Shown here piece after piece: positions 37,803-45,750 of a stretch of DNA of 64,000 nucleotides. The notes beneath the pieces are model-generated. The model was not told the origin of the DNA and searched no databases. It was given only the letters and a program-made list of their open reading frames with translations. Location: the NCBI RefSeq assembly GCF_001570805.1, contig NZ_BCSJ01000018.1:186001-250000 (forward strand), given 5' to 3'. The translations under genes were made by a program, and so were the position numbers. Position 1 is the stretch's first letter. Every line of letters starts with the position of its first letter. This stretch comes from Brevibacterium epidermidis NBRC 14811. Its GTDB lineage: Bacteria; Actinomycetota; Actinomycetes; Actinomycetales; Brevibacteriaceae.

Positions 37803-38509
37803 GACTTGTCCTTTCGTGAATCAGTGGTCAGGTTTGGGGCGTTCTGGGCGTTCTGGAAGCTGTGCAGGGTGGCCGATCGGTGCTCACGCACGGCTTTCTC
37901 GATCTCCTGCGCCGAGGCGCGGGCCCGGATGAGGGCGACGATGCGCGAGTGCTCCTCCACCGATTCCAGCGCCCGCTCGGGGACGAAGGAGAACGTCGAA
38001 TCCCGCAGGTGGTTGAGCCGGTCCCATTCGAGTTCGACGAGGGTGCACAGCCGCTCGTTCGGGCAGCGCCGGTAGAGAGTTTCGTGGAACTTGTGGTTGA
38101 GCCGGGTGAACTCGGCGGGTTCGAAATCGTCGAGCAGAGCCCGCATCCGATCGTTGATCCGCTCCGCGGCATCGAGATCATCGGCGCCGAGGCGGCTTTG
38201 GGCTTGGGCGACGGCCGCGGCCTCGAGGATCGCGACCGTTTCCATCGACTGGGCGTAGGAGCCCTGATCGACCATGGCCACACGCGCCCCGACATTGCGT
38301 TCGAAGGTCACGAGCCCGTCGGCTTCCAGCCGGCGGATGGCCTCGCGCACCGGCACCACGGAGGTGTCGAGCTCGAGTGCGATCTGAGCGAGCACGAGCT
38401 TGTGGCCGGGCTGATATGTCTGGTCGGCGACGCGTTCGCGGATCCACCGATAGGCGATCTCGGCCTTGCTCAGAGATGGCGAGCCGACCCCTGCCTGTTC
38501 GGTCTTCAC
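37799..38509 (-). CDS. GntR-family (FCD) regulator of the hpa operon
   Basis: The product is 236 residues from GTG 38509, which overlaps the upstream TGA by four bases (GTGA); GTG at 38545 is a less likely start. The winged helix (AYRWIRERVADQTYQPGHKLVLAQIALELDTS-type segment, VPVREAIRRLEADGLV) covers residues about 13-80, and the FCD effector domain has NHKFHETLYRRCPNERL and EEHSRIVALI with the metal-binding histidines. Being inside the operon it regulates, it likely senses a pathway intermediate. ATCGTATATGA motifs at 40030 and 41385 are the probable binding sites. Confidence 0.9.
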   Translation of the reverse strand: MKTEQAGVGSPSLSKAEIAYRWIRERVADQTYQPGHKLVLAQIALELDTSVVPVREAIRRLEADGLVTFERNVGARVAMVDQGSYAQSMETVAILEAAAVAQAQSRLGADDLDAAERINDRMRALLDDFEPAEFTRLNHKFHETLYRRCPNERLCTLVELEWDRLNHLRDSTFSFVPERALESVEEHSRIVALIRARASAQEIEKAVREHRSATLHSFQNAQNAPNLTTDSRKDKS

Positions 38510-39993
38510 CGGGAGGCCTTCCACTCGTCGAACTTCGTCTTCCACTCGCCCTTCGGCGGGAAGAGTCCGTCGATCGGGTTGCCGGCGGCGACTTGTTCGG
38601 CCACCCAGCCGTCCTCGATCTCCTTGGCCAGTGCCGCGTCGACGACCTCTTCGGCCAGGTCGCGCGGGATGACGATGGCTCCGTCGTCATCGGCGACGAT
38701 GACATCGCCGGGCAGCACGGTGGCGTTTCCGCAGGCCACGGCCACGTCCGACTCCCATGGGACATGCCGGCGGCCGAGCACGGCCGGGTGCTTCGCGGTG
38801 GAGAACACCGGCAGGATCTCGGCCACTTCGGCGGAGTCGCGGACTCCCCCGTCGGTGACGACTCCGGCGGCGCCGAGCGATTTCGCGCGCAGGGCGAGGA
38901 TGTCGCCGAGGGTGCCCGAACCGGATTCGCCGCGGGCTTCGATGACGACGACCTCACCGGGGCGGATCGCGTCGAATGCCTGCTTCTGGGCGTTGAAGCC
39001 GCCGCCGTGGGATTTGAACAGGTCTTCGCGGTTGGGCACGAAGCGCAGAGTCTTCGCGGTGCCGACGATCTTTGCGCCCGGCTTCAGCGGGGCCACACCT
39101 TCGATGACGACGTTGTTGAGTCCGCGCGAGCGCAGCTGTGCCGACAGGCCCGCGGTCGGGGCTTCGGTGAGCTTGGCGACGAGCTCGGCGTCGAGTCCTG
39201 CCGCTGCCGCGTCGCTGTCGCCCTCCGGTGCGAGTCCGGCCGCTTCGCGTGAACCCCAGGCGTCGACCGTCAGCGCTTCGTTCACCGCGGGCAGATCGCC
39301 GAGGGCTTCGTCGAAGTCTCCGGGACCGTCGACGACCGTGGTGGTCAGCCGCCCGGAGCTCAGTTCCCGTCCGCTCGCCGAGGCGGCCGTGACCTCGACC
39401 TCGACCGTGTCGCCGGGAGCGACGACGGAGGATCCGGCCGGAGTGCCGGTGAGGATGACGTCACCGGGCTCGAGGGTCAGATGCTGGCTGAGGTCCGCGA
39501 CGATGCGCGGGAGGGAGAAGATGAGCTGATCGGCGCGCGTGCCGTCGTCCTGGACGACTTCGCCGTTGACCCAGGTGCGCAGGCGCAGGGAGTCGGGGGC
39601 CGCCTCGGTGGCGGGGATGAGTTCGGGGCCCAGCGGGGTATAGCCGTCGCGGCTCTTCGAGCGCACGTTCGCCCCCTTGTCCGGGCTCTTCATGTCGTAG
39701 AGGCCGAAGTCGTTCGACGCGGTCACGCCTGCCACGTACGACCAGGCGTCCGCCTCGGTGACGTTGCGGGCGGGAGAGCCGATGACGATGGCGACCTCAC
39801 CTTCGAAGGCGAGCAGCGAGGTGCCTGCGGGGCGCTCGATGGTCTGGCCGGAAGCGGCGACGGAGCTGGCCGCTTTGAGGAAGTAGGACGGCCGTGCGGG
39901 GCGCTTGCCTCGCTGGGCCGCACGGGACTCATAGGCCACATGAACGGCAATGATCTTGCCCGGACGGGCGGGAACACCTGCTGGAGTCGACAT
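38506..39993 (-). CDS. FAH-domain hydrolase/isomerase fused to RraA-like decarboxylase (HpaG-like)
   Basis: The product is 495 residues from ATG 39993, behind GAGGTG. Residues about 1-235 form an FAH domain (LAFEGEVAIVIGSPARNVTEADAW, ASNDFGLYD, GYTPLGPELIPA, DVILTGTPAGSSVVAPGDTVEVEV). After an Ala-rich linker, residues 265-495 form an RraA-like domain (LVAKLTEAPTAGLSAQLRSRG, GGGFNAQKQAFDAIRPGEVVVIEARGE, VVTDGGVRDSAEV, PGDVIVADDDGAIVIPRDLAEEV). Classical HpaG has two FAH halves, for OPET decarboxylase and HHDD isomerase; here an RraA domain replaces one. RraA relatives include oxaloacetate decarboxylases, so the same two reactions are inferred. It is the first gene of the operon. Confidence 0.88.
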   Translation of the reverse strand: MSTPAGVPARPGKIIAVHVAYESRAAQRGKRPARPSYFLKAASSVAASGQTIERPAGTSLLAFEGEVAIVIGSPARNVTEADAWSYVAGVTASNDFGLYDMKSPDKGANVRSKSRDGYTPLGPELIPATEAAPDSLRLRTWVNGEVVQDDGTRADQLIFSLPRIVADLSQHLTLEPGDVILTGTPAGSSVVAPGDTVEVEVTAASASGRELSSGRLTTTVVDGPGDFDEALGDLPAVNEALTVDAWGSREAAGLAPEGDSDAAAAGLDAELVAKLTEAPTAGLSAQLRSRGLNNVVIEGVAPLKPGAKIVGTAKTLRFVPNREDLFKSHGGGFNAQKQAFDAIRPGEVVVIEARGESGSGTLGDILALRAKSLGAAGVVTDGGVRDSAEVAEILPVFSTAKHPAVLGRRHVPWESDVAVACGNATVLPGDVIVADDDGAIVIPRDLAEEVVDAALAKEIEDGWVAEQVAAGNPIDGLFPPKGEWKTKFDEWKASR

Positions 39994-40029
39994 CGATCTC
40001 ACACCTCATTTCGATTGGCTTCACCACAG

Positions 40030-40041
40030 ATCGTATATGAT
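40030..40041. promoter_or_regulatory. Putative GntR operator, copy 1
   Basis: ATCGTATATGAT is a near-palindrome in the 159-bp region between the divergent hpa operon and the MHS transporter. CAGATCGTATATGA is repeated exactly at 41382-41395, before the monooxygenase gene. Confidence 0.6.
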
Positions 40042-40152
40042 CCGGTTCCCGAGGACAAGTAATCCAGGCCACACGGAACGTGGCCAGAATGCACGGCAGA
40101 CGTACGACAGGACACAGGAGTCATAGCAGCACAGAAGCACACTCAGACCCGG

Positions 40153-41400
40153 GTGGCGTTCGCGACGGTCGGGATCAGCTTCCTCTTCCGCCCCTTGGGT
40201 GCATTCCTCGCAGGCCACTTCGGCGACAAGCTCGGCCGCCGGGTGGTCCTCATCATCACCCTCATCGCCATGGGTGCGGCGACCGCGCTCATCGGCTTCC
40301 TGCCGACCTACGAATCCGCAGGCATCCTGGCTCCGATCCTGCTCATCGCGCTGCGCATCGTCCAGGGCATCTCGGCAGGCGGAGAATGGGGCGGAGCCGT
40401 CCTGCTCGCCGTCGAACACGCGGACAAGAGATCACGTGGACTGCACGGATCGTTCCCGCAGATCGGGGTGTCCATCGGACTTCTGCTGCCCTCGGGCGTC
40501 CTCGCCCTGATGACGTCGATCGCCCCGGGTGATGCCTTCCTCGAATGGGGCTGGCGAGTGCCGTTCTTCCTCTCCAGCGCGCTCGTCTTCGTCGGCTACT
40601 GGATCCGCCGCGGAGTCGAGGAATCTCCCGTCTTCCACGAGATCGCCGAGCGCAAGGAGCAGGTGTCGAACCCTCTGGGCAAGCTCATCAAGGGCCACTG
40701 GCTGCTCGTCGTCCTCGCCTCAGTCATCTTCACGGCCAACAATGCCGCGGGGTACATGACCACCGGCGGATACATCCAGAACTACGCCACGGATCCAGCC
40801 GGCCCCATCGGCCTCGAGCGCGGCCCCGTGCTCTGGGCCGTCGCCGCCTCGGCGGTGTCCTGGCTGGTGTTCACGATCATCGCAGGCGCCGTCTCGGACA
40901 AGATCGGGCGCCGGAACACCTACATCCTCGGGTGGGTGCTGCTGCTCATCGGCATCTTCAGCCTGTTCCCGCTGGTCAACACGGGTTCGGTGGGCATGCT
41001 CCTGCTCGGGCTCATCATCCTCACTATCGGCCTCGGGTTCACCTACGGCCAGCAGCCGGCGATGTACGCCGAGCTGTTCCCCTCCAGCGTCCGCTTCTCC
41101 GGGGTCTCGGTCTCCTATGCGATCGGATCGATCCTCGGCGGTGCCTTCGCCCCGACGATTGCGAAGGCCCTCGTGTCGTCGACGGGAACGACCACCTCGG
41201 TGGCGGTGTACCTGGGCATCGTCGCCGTGCTCGCACTCGTCGCGACCCTGCTGTTGCGCGACCGCACCGGCACCCCTCTCGGCCCCGACCACGAGGACGA
41301 GCAGTCGGTGAGCCCGATCGTCGGGATCGGTTCGCCGCAGATGACCTGGGACGACGGTGACGGACGCCACCCCGAAAATCCCAGATCGTATATGAACTGA
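40153..41400 (+). CDS. MHS-family major facilitator, N-terminally shortened
   Basis: From GTG 40153 the product has 415 residues and 11 hydrophobic segments. MHS signatures are FLFRPLGAFLAGHFGDKLGRR and GGEWGGAVLLAVEH, and the C-terminal half is complete. Family members start about 50 residues earlier with a first helix (typically containing an EWYDF-like motif); that helix is missing. The frame upstream is open only to a stop at 40060 and that piece is not hydrophobic, and no other frame in the 150-bp gap encodes it. A ribosome site is not visible before the GTG. It may be a decayed gene or a shortened transporter for hydroxyphenylacetate. Confidence 0.7.
   Translation: MAFATVGISFLFRPLGAFLAGHFGDKLGRRVVLIITLIAMGAATALIGFLPTYESAGILAPILLIALRIVQGISAGGEWGGAVLLAVEHADKRSRGLHGSFPQIGVSIGLLLPSGVLALMTSIAPGDAFLEWGWRVPFFLSSALVFVGYWIRRGVEESPVFHEIAERKEQVSNPLGKLIKGHWLLVVLASVIFTANNAAGYMTTGGYIQNYATDPAGPIGLERGPVLWAVAASAVSWLVFTIIAGAVSDKIGRRNTYILGWVLLLIGIFSLFPLVNTGSVGMLLLGLIILTIGLGFTYGQQPAMYAELFPSSVRFSGVSVSYAIGSILGGAFAPTIAKALVSSTGTTTSVAVYLGIVAVLALVATLLLRDRTGTPLGPDHEDEQSVSPIVGIGSPQMTWDDGDGRHPENPRSYMN
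41385..41396. promoter_or_regulatory. Putative GntR operator, copy 2
   Basis: ATCGTATATGAA overlaps the last codons of the transporter gene (its stop is 41398-41400), 50 bases before the monooxygenase start. The identical 14-base block CAGATCGTATATGA with copy 1 suggests the monooxygenase has its own controlled promoter. Confidence 0.55.
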
Positions 41401-41445
41401 TAGCATTCGAGTATCACGACGAAGTGTCAAGAACCGGAGGTTGAC

Positions 41446-43401
41446 ATGCATTTCCATCAGAACGGCTACGTGTCCGCGGACCCGCGGATCGAAGAGGCCG
41501 CTGGGTACGGAATCGATCGCGCAGAGGATCTGCCCGATGAGGTCGATGTCCTCATCGTCGGCAGCGGTCCTGCGGGGATGATCGCGGCGGCCCAGCTCTC
41601 TCAGTACCCCGAAGTGAACGCGCGGATGATCGAGAAGCGCGATTCGCGGCTGGTCATCGGTCAGGCCGACGGCATCCAGGCTCGGTCCGTCGAGACCTTC
41701 CAGGCGTTCGGCTTCGCCGAGGAGATCATGCGCGAGGGTTACCACATCACGGAGATGTCGTTCTGGAATCCGGATCCGGAGAACCCCGAGAACATCATCC
41801 GCACCGGTCGGCCCAAGGATGATGAGCATGGGATCAGCGAGTTCCCGCACCTCATCGTCAACCAGGCACGCGTGCTCGACTACTTCGCACAGTTCGCCGC
41901 CCAGTCCCCCGGGAAGATCAAGCCCGACTACGGGATCGAATTCGTCGATCTCACGGTCGACGGGGACGCCGCGACCGCCTCGGCGAAAGACCATCCGGTA
42001 ACCGTGACCGTCCGCTACACCGCGGGCGAGCGCACCGGTGAGGAACGCACCATCCGCGCAGGATACGTCGTCGGCTGCGACGGAGCACGGTCGAAGGTGC
42101 GGTTGGCGACCGGCCGGAAGATGACCGGCGATCAGGCCAATCATGCCTGGGGCGTGATGGATGTGCTCGCGAACTCCGATTTTCCGGATATCCGCACCAA
42201 GTGCGCGATCTCGTCGAAGCACGGCAATATCCTCCACATCCCCCGCGAGGGCGGGCACCTGTTCCGGATGTATGTCGACCTCGGTGAAGTGCCCGAGGAC
42301 GATGCGCGCAAGGTGCGGTCGACGAGCATCGACGAGATCATCGCTCGGGCCAACGCGATCATCGCGCCCTACAGCATCGATGTGAAGAACGTGGCATGGC
42401 ATTCGGTCTACGAGGTCGGGCACCGACTCACGGACGCCTTCGATGACACAGACGAAACCGACTCCGGTTCTCCGTGCCCCCGCGTGTTCATCACCGGCGA
42501 TGCCTGCCATACGCACTCGGCGAAGGCCGGTCAGGGTATGAACGTGTCGATGCAGGATGGGTTCAACATTGCGTGGAAGCTCGGTCAGGTCATCTCCGGT
42601 CGGTCGTCGACGGAGCTGCTGCGCACCTATTCGGCCGAACGTCAGGTGGCTGCGAAGAACCTCATCGAGTTCGACAAGGAGTGGTCGACGCTCATGGCGA
42701 CTCCGCAGGAGGAGCTGCCGGACAAGACCTACCTCGAGGACTTCTACGTCAAGACCGCGGAGTTCCCCGCAGGGTTCATGACCGAGTACACGGAGTCGAT
42801 GATCACGACGCCGACAACTCATCAGGAGCTCGCGGCTGGGTTCCCGATCGGCAAGCGGTTCAAGTCGGCTCGGGTCAAGCGCAGCTGCGATGCGAACTTC
42901 ATCCACCTTGGGCACGAGGCCCGTGCCGACGGTCGCTGGCGCGTCTATGTCTTCGCTGATCAGGCCGCTCCCGTCGTTGACGGCTCCGCCGGTGGCGGCG
43001 GCACGGCTGGCGGCTCCGCCGGGGGCGAGTCGAAAGTGGCGGCACTGGCTGCATGGCTCGAGTCAGATCCTGCCTCTCCCCTGGTCGCGTATCGCCGGGA
43101 GGGTGAGGACCCCGATGCTCTCGTCGAGCTCAGCGTCATCTACCAGCAGGAGCACAAGGAGTTCGCGTTCCCCGATGTGCCGAAGGTCTTCCGTCCGCAC
43201 GTGGGCGCGTTCGACCTCGAATATGTGGAGAAGATCTACGCGACTCTGCCCGAGGAGGACATCTTCGAGGCCCGCGAGATCAGCCGCGACGGTGCCGTCG
43301 TCGTGGTCCGCCCCGACCAGTACGTGTCGGGAATCTTCCCCTTGGATGCGCACTCCGAGATCGGCGACTACTTCGCGGGAGTCTTCGAACCCGTGAAGTG
43401 A
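41446..43401 (+). CDS. FAD-dependent aromatic hydroxylase (phenol 2-monooxygenase/MobA type)
   Basis: The product has 651 residues, with GGAGG five bases before ATG. Flavoprotein hydroxylase motifs are present: VDVLIVGSGPAGMIAAAQL (GxGxxG, residues 39-44), VVGCDGARSKVR (DG motif), and VFITGDACHTHSAKAGQGMNVSMQDGFNIAWKL-type segment (GD motif). A C-terminal thioredoxin-like domain of about 170 residues, as in phenol 2-monooxygenase and 3-hydroxybenzoate 4-monooxygenase, contains a Gly/Ser-rich insertion (about 518-534). It hydroxylates a phenolic acid with NAD(P)H and oxygen. Next to the hpa genes it may make homoprotocatechuate from a hydroxyphenylacetate, which is an inference. Confidence 0.88.
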   Translation: MHFHQNGYVSADPRIEEAAGYGIDRAEDLPDEVDVLIVGSGPAGMIAAAQLSQYPEVNARMIEKRDSRLVIGQADGIQARSVETFQAFGFAEEIMREGYHITEMSFWNPDPENPENIIRTGRPKDDEHGISEFPHLIVNQARVLDYFAQFAAQSPGKIKPDYGIEFVDLTVDGDAATASAKDHPVTVTVRYTAGERTGEERTIRAGYVVGCDGARSKVRLATGRKMTGDQANHAWGVMDVLANSDFPDIRTKCAISSKHGNILHIPREGGHLFRMYVDLGEVPEDDARKVRSTSIDEIIARANAIIAPYSIDVKNVAWHSVYEVGHRLTDAFDDTDETDSGSPCPRVFITGDACHTHSAKAGQGMNVSMQDGFNIAWKLGQVISGRSSTELLRTYSAERQVAAKNLIEFDKEWSTLMATPQEELPDKTYLEDFYVKTAEFPAGFMTEYTESMITTPTTHQELAAGFPIGKRFKSARVKRSCDANFIHLGHEARADGRWRVYVFADQAAPVVDGSAGGGGTAGGSAGGESKVAALAAWLESDPASPLVAYRREGEDPDALVELSVIYQQEHKEFAFPDVPKVFRPHVGAFDLEYVEKIYATLPEEDIFEAREISRDGAVVVVRPDQYVSGIFPLDAHSEIGDYFAGVFEPVK

Positions 43402-43439
43402 CATCGGCGAGGCTCAGTTCGTCCTCCGTTTGTTGCGCC

Positions 43440-45131
43440 TCAAGCGCCCTCGACTGTGTGTCGGGGGCGCTGTGCTTTTGCCGCGAATCCGCAGACACCG
43501 GCGGCGGCGAGTGAGGCGGCGCCGATGAGCCACAGTCCGAAGCCGAACGACGGCCGCCCGACTTCCATCCCTCCGGTCGGTGTGCCATCGGGCAGCTGTC
43601 CGTCCCACAACGTCACCGGTGGAGAGAGGACGATGCCGACGAGGATGAAGACGATCAGCGCTGCTATGAGCACAGCCGTCACGTTCCACCACAGGTCAGA
43701 GGCGAACCCGAGGCCGAGCGCGGCGATGGCGACCACGAGCGCCCAGAGGAAAATGAACGGCGGCAGCACCTCACCGCCGTCATCGAACGTCCAGTCTCCC
43801 AACGAGGTCAGTCGGATGCGCGGGCCGTCGTCGTTGAAGCTGTCGACGACGGGGATGAAGATCGTGGCAATCCACATGGCGACCGCGACGAAGGGCAGCC
43901 ACCGGGCCCACTGTTGCAGCTTGCGTTGGCGTCTGCGGATGATCTCTTCCGGCGGGCGCTGTGCCTGCCGCTGCATCTGCCGGTCGATCCGCCGCCGATC
44001 GCTGAGGAGTCCGCAGATGCCTGCGGCGATGAGTGCCCAACAGCCGATCGTCCAGAGATAGTGGCCTGCTGACGGATACCCGACGATCAAAGCACTGAAC
44101 TTTTCGCCGGCGGCATCGGTGCTTTCGACGCGCTTTCGCGGAAGATCGATGACCATCGTCGCCTGCTGGATGAACAGGCCGACTCCGACTGCTACCGACA
44201 GAGGAGGCCAGTGGGCAAAGGTGGCGAACCGTTTCGCGGTCGCGGCGCAGGCGAGAACGACCGCCCAGGGCAGGATGACTTCCGGGGCGAGGTCGGCGAG
44301 ATCGAAGGGTACTCGTCCGAGCGATGTCACCGTGAGTCGATCATCACCATGGTCGCCACTGTCGAAGATCGGTACCCAGATCATCAGCACCCAGCAGGCG
44401 AGCGCGACCCACGGCAGCCGCTGCGCCCAGCGATGCGTTCGGTTCCCTCGGGGCCACGGGGTGATTCTGGAGTTTGAGTAGTGAACGGGTGCTGCTTCTT
44501 CGCGCAGTGCTGTCCCGTCACCGGGGACGCTTCTCCTCCGCCTGACGTCACCGAGGAGGCCGCAGACTCCCGCGGCCAGCAGACAGGCACAGCCAAGGAG
44601 CCACAGCCCGGCACCCGGAGCCGGTTCGGCGACGACCATTCCGAATACCGGCAGCCCCTTGTCGTCGACGGCGTCCCACATGATCGTCGGCGGGTTCGCC
44701 CACAGCTCGGCCAAAACGAGGAAAGCACAGAGACTCAGAAAGAGAGTGCCGACCGACCACAGGCGTGCGACGACGTCCGGCCACAAGTACGGGGCGACAT
44801 CCGGCCACGGGTGCGAATCGGGCCGAGCCCGCACAGATAGGAGGAAAGCGGCAGCCGTACACGCGAGCACCCCGAGGGCGACCATCACATTCGACACACG
44901 TGCTTCGTCGAGGTCGAACGGCGGTCCGCCGAGAGCAGTGACGATGATGCGAGGCGGGTGCGGTGCTTCCGAGGAGTCCTCAGGACTGGCGAAGACGGGC
45001 ACCCACAGCATGACGATCCACAGGCAGAGCGCCGACAGAGACAGTGCTTGGGCAAAACGCAGCAGCCAGGTGCCGTCTGCGTCGCGTCGGACTCCCAGCG
45101 ATCCGTGTCGAGCCTCACGCGGCGGGACCAT
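43440..45131 (-). CDS. Membrane protein of three tandem four-helix modules
   Basis: The product is 563 residues from ATG 45131, which overlaps the upstream gene by 17 bases; an in-frame start at 45203 lies deeper in that gene. Three modules of about 160-180 residues each show four hydrophobic segments and the same landmarks: (A)CW-x-x-IWVP(V/I)F-DS, VTSLG-x-x-PFD, PP-x-x-WD/ and a final GLWL-x-G-x-x-x-LAAGVCGLL. Modules are about residues 15-205, 228-385 and 392-555. The 204-residue neighbour (45115-45729) is one more copy. No known function is recognised. Confidence 0.85.
   Translation of the reverse strand: MVPPREARHGSLGVRRDADGTWLLRFAQALSLSALCLWIVMLWVPVFASPEDSSEAPHPPRIIVTALGGPPFDLDEARVSNVMVALGVLACTAAAFLLSVRARPDSHPWPDVAPYLWPDVVARLWSVGTLFLSLCAFLVLAELWANPPTIMWDAVDDKGLPVFGMVVAEPAPGAGLWLLGCACLLAAGVCGLLGDVRRRRSVPGDGTALREEAAPVHYSNSRITPWPRGNRTHRWAQRLPWVALACWVLMIWVPIFDSGDHGDDRLTVTSLGRVPFDLADLAPEVILPWAVVLACAATAKRFATFAHWPPLSVAVGVGLFIQQATMVIDLPRKRVESTDAAGEKFSALIVGYPSAGHYLWTIGCWALIAAGICGLLSDRRRIDRQMQRQAQRPPEEIIRRRQRKLQQWARWLPFVAVAMWIATIFIPVVDSFNDDGPRIRLTSLGDWTFDDGGEVLPPFIFLWALVVAIAALGLGFASDLWWNVTAVLIAALIVFILVGIVLSPPVTLWDGQLPDGTPTGGMEVGRPSFGFGLWLIGAASLAAAGVCGFAAKAQRPRHTVEGA
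43443..43471 (+). terminator. Terminator of the aromatic hydroxylase gene
   Basis: AGCGCCC and GGGCGCT flank CGAC/GTCG around a TGTGT loop, giving about 11 pairs with one wobble, followed on the plus strand by TGTGCTTTT. It overlaps the 3' end of the convergent membrane protein gene. Confidence 0.55.
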
Positions 45132-45729
45132 GGCGCTTTGACATGCATCGTTTGATCCGTTCACGACGGTAGTGGTCCTTCTGGGCAGCGGCGATGAGAC
45201 CACAGATTCCGGCGGCGAAGAACAGAAGGCTCCCGAGCACCCAGAAGCCGAAGCCTGCCGCGGGGTAGGCGACTTCCATGCCGCCTGTGGGCATACCGTC
45301 GGCCGTCTGCCCGTCCCACATCATGATCGGCGGATCGGCGACCATCTGCAGGAGACGCAGCCCCAGCACTGTGCCAAGGACGATGGCCGCGATCGACCAC
45401 CACTTCGATGCGGAGAGCAGCCAGGCGGTGAACACTCCGGTGAGAATGACGATCCAGAGCACGAGGTAGACCTCGTCGAGGTCGTTCATGTCGATCGGCG
45501 AGAACCCGAGCGACGTCACGCGGATCCTCATCGATCCGGGGCCTTCGCTGTCGAGGACCGGCACGAAGATCGTGATCGCCCAACAGGCCACTGCCCCTAA
45601 GGGGAGCACACGCGCCACGAGGTTGAGACTTCGCCCCCGCGCAGTCGCCAGTGGTGTGCTTCCGGTCTTGTCCGCCCTGTCCATAACCACGATTCTCTGC
45701 AGTCTCCGTGTGACAGGTGTTGCCGCCAT
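45115..45729 (-). CDS. Single-module membrane protein, paralogue of the triplicated neighbour
   Basis: The product is 204 residues from ATG 45729 (or 189 from ATG 45684). Four hydrophobic segments match one module of the next gene: VACWAITIFVPVLDS, IRVTSLGFSPIDM, VADPPIMMWDGQTADGMPTGGMEVAYPAAGFGFWVLGS-like stretch and FFAAGICGLIAAAQK. It is closest to the third module, sharing PP-x-x-x-WDGQ-x-x-DG-x-PTGGMEV. It overlaps the start of the triplicated gene, so the two are an operon. The function is unknown. Confidence 0.85.
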   Translation of the reverse strand: MAATPVTRRLQRIVVMDRADKTGSTPLATARGRSLNLVARVLPLGAVACWAITIFVPVLDSEGPGSMRIRVTSLGFSPIDMNDLDEVYLVLWIVILTGVFTAWLLSASKWWSIAAIVLGTVLGLRLLQMVADPPIMMWDGQTADGMPTGGMEVAYPAAGFGFWVLGSLLFFAAGICGLIAAAQKDHYRRERIKRCMSKRHGPAA

Positions 45730-45750
45730 GTTCCAGATCCGACACGTGAC

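Noticed and set aside
40720-42915. 731-codon open frame opposite the transporter and hydroxylase
   Set aside because: It spans two real genes on the other strand; codon pattern is that of a shadow frame.
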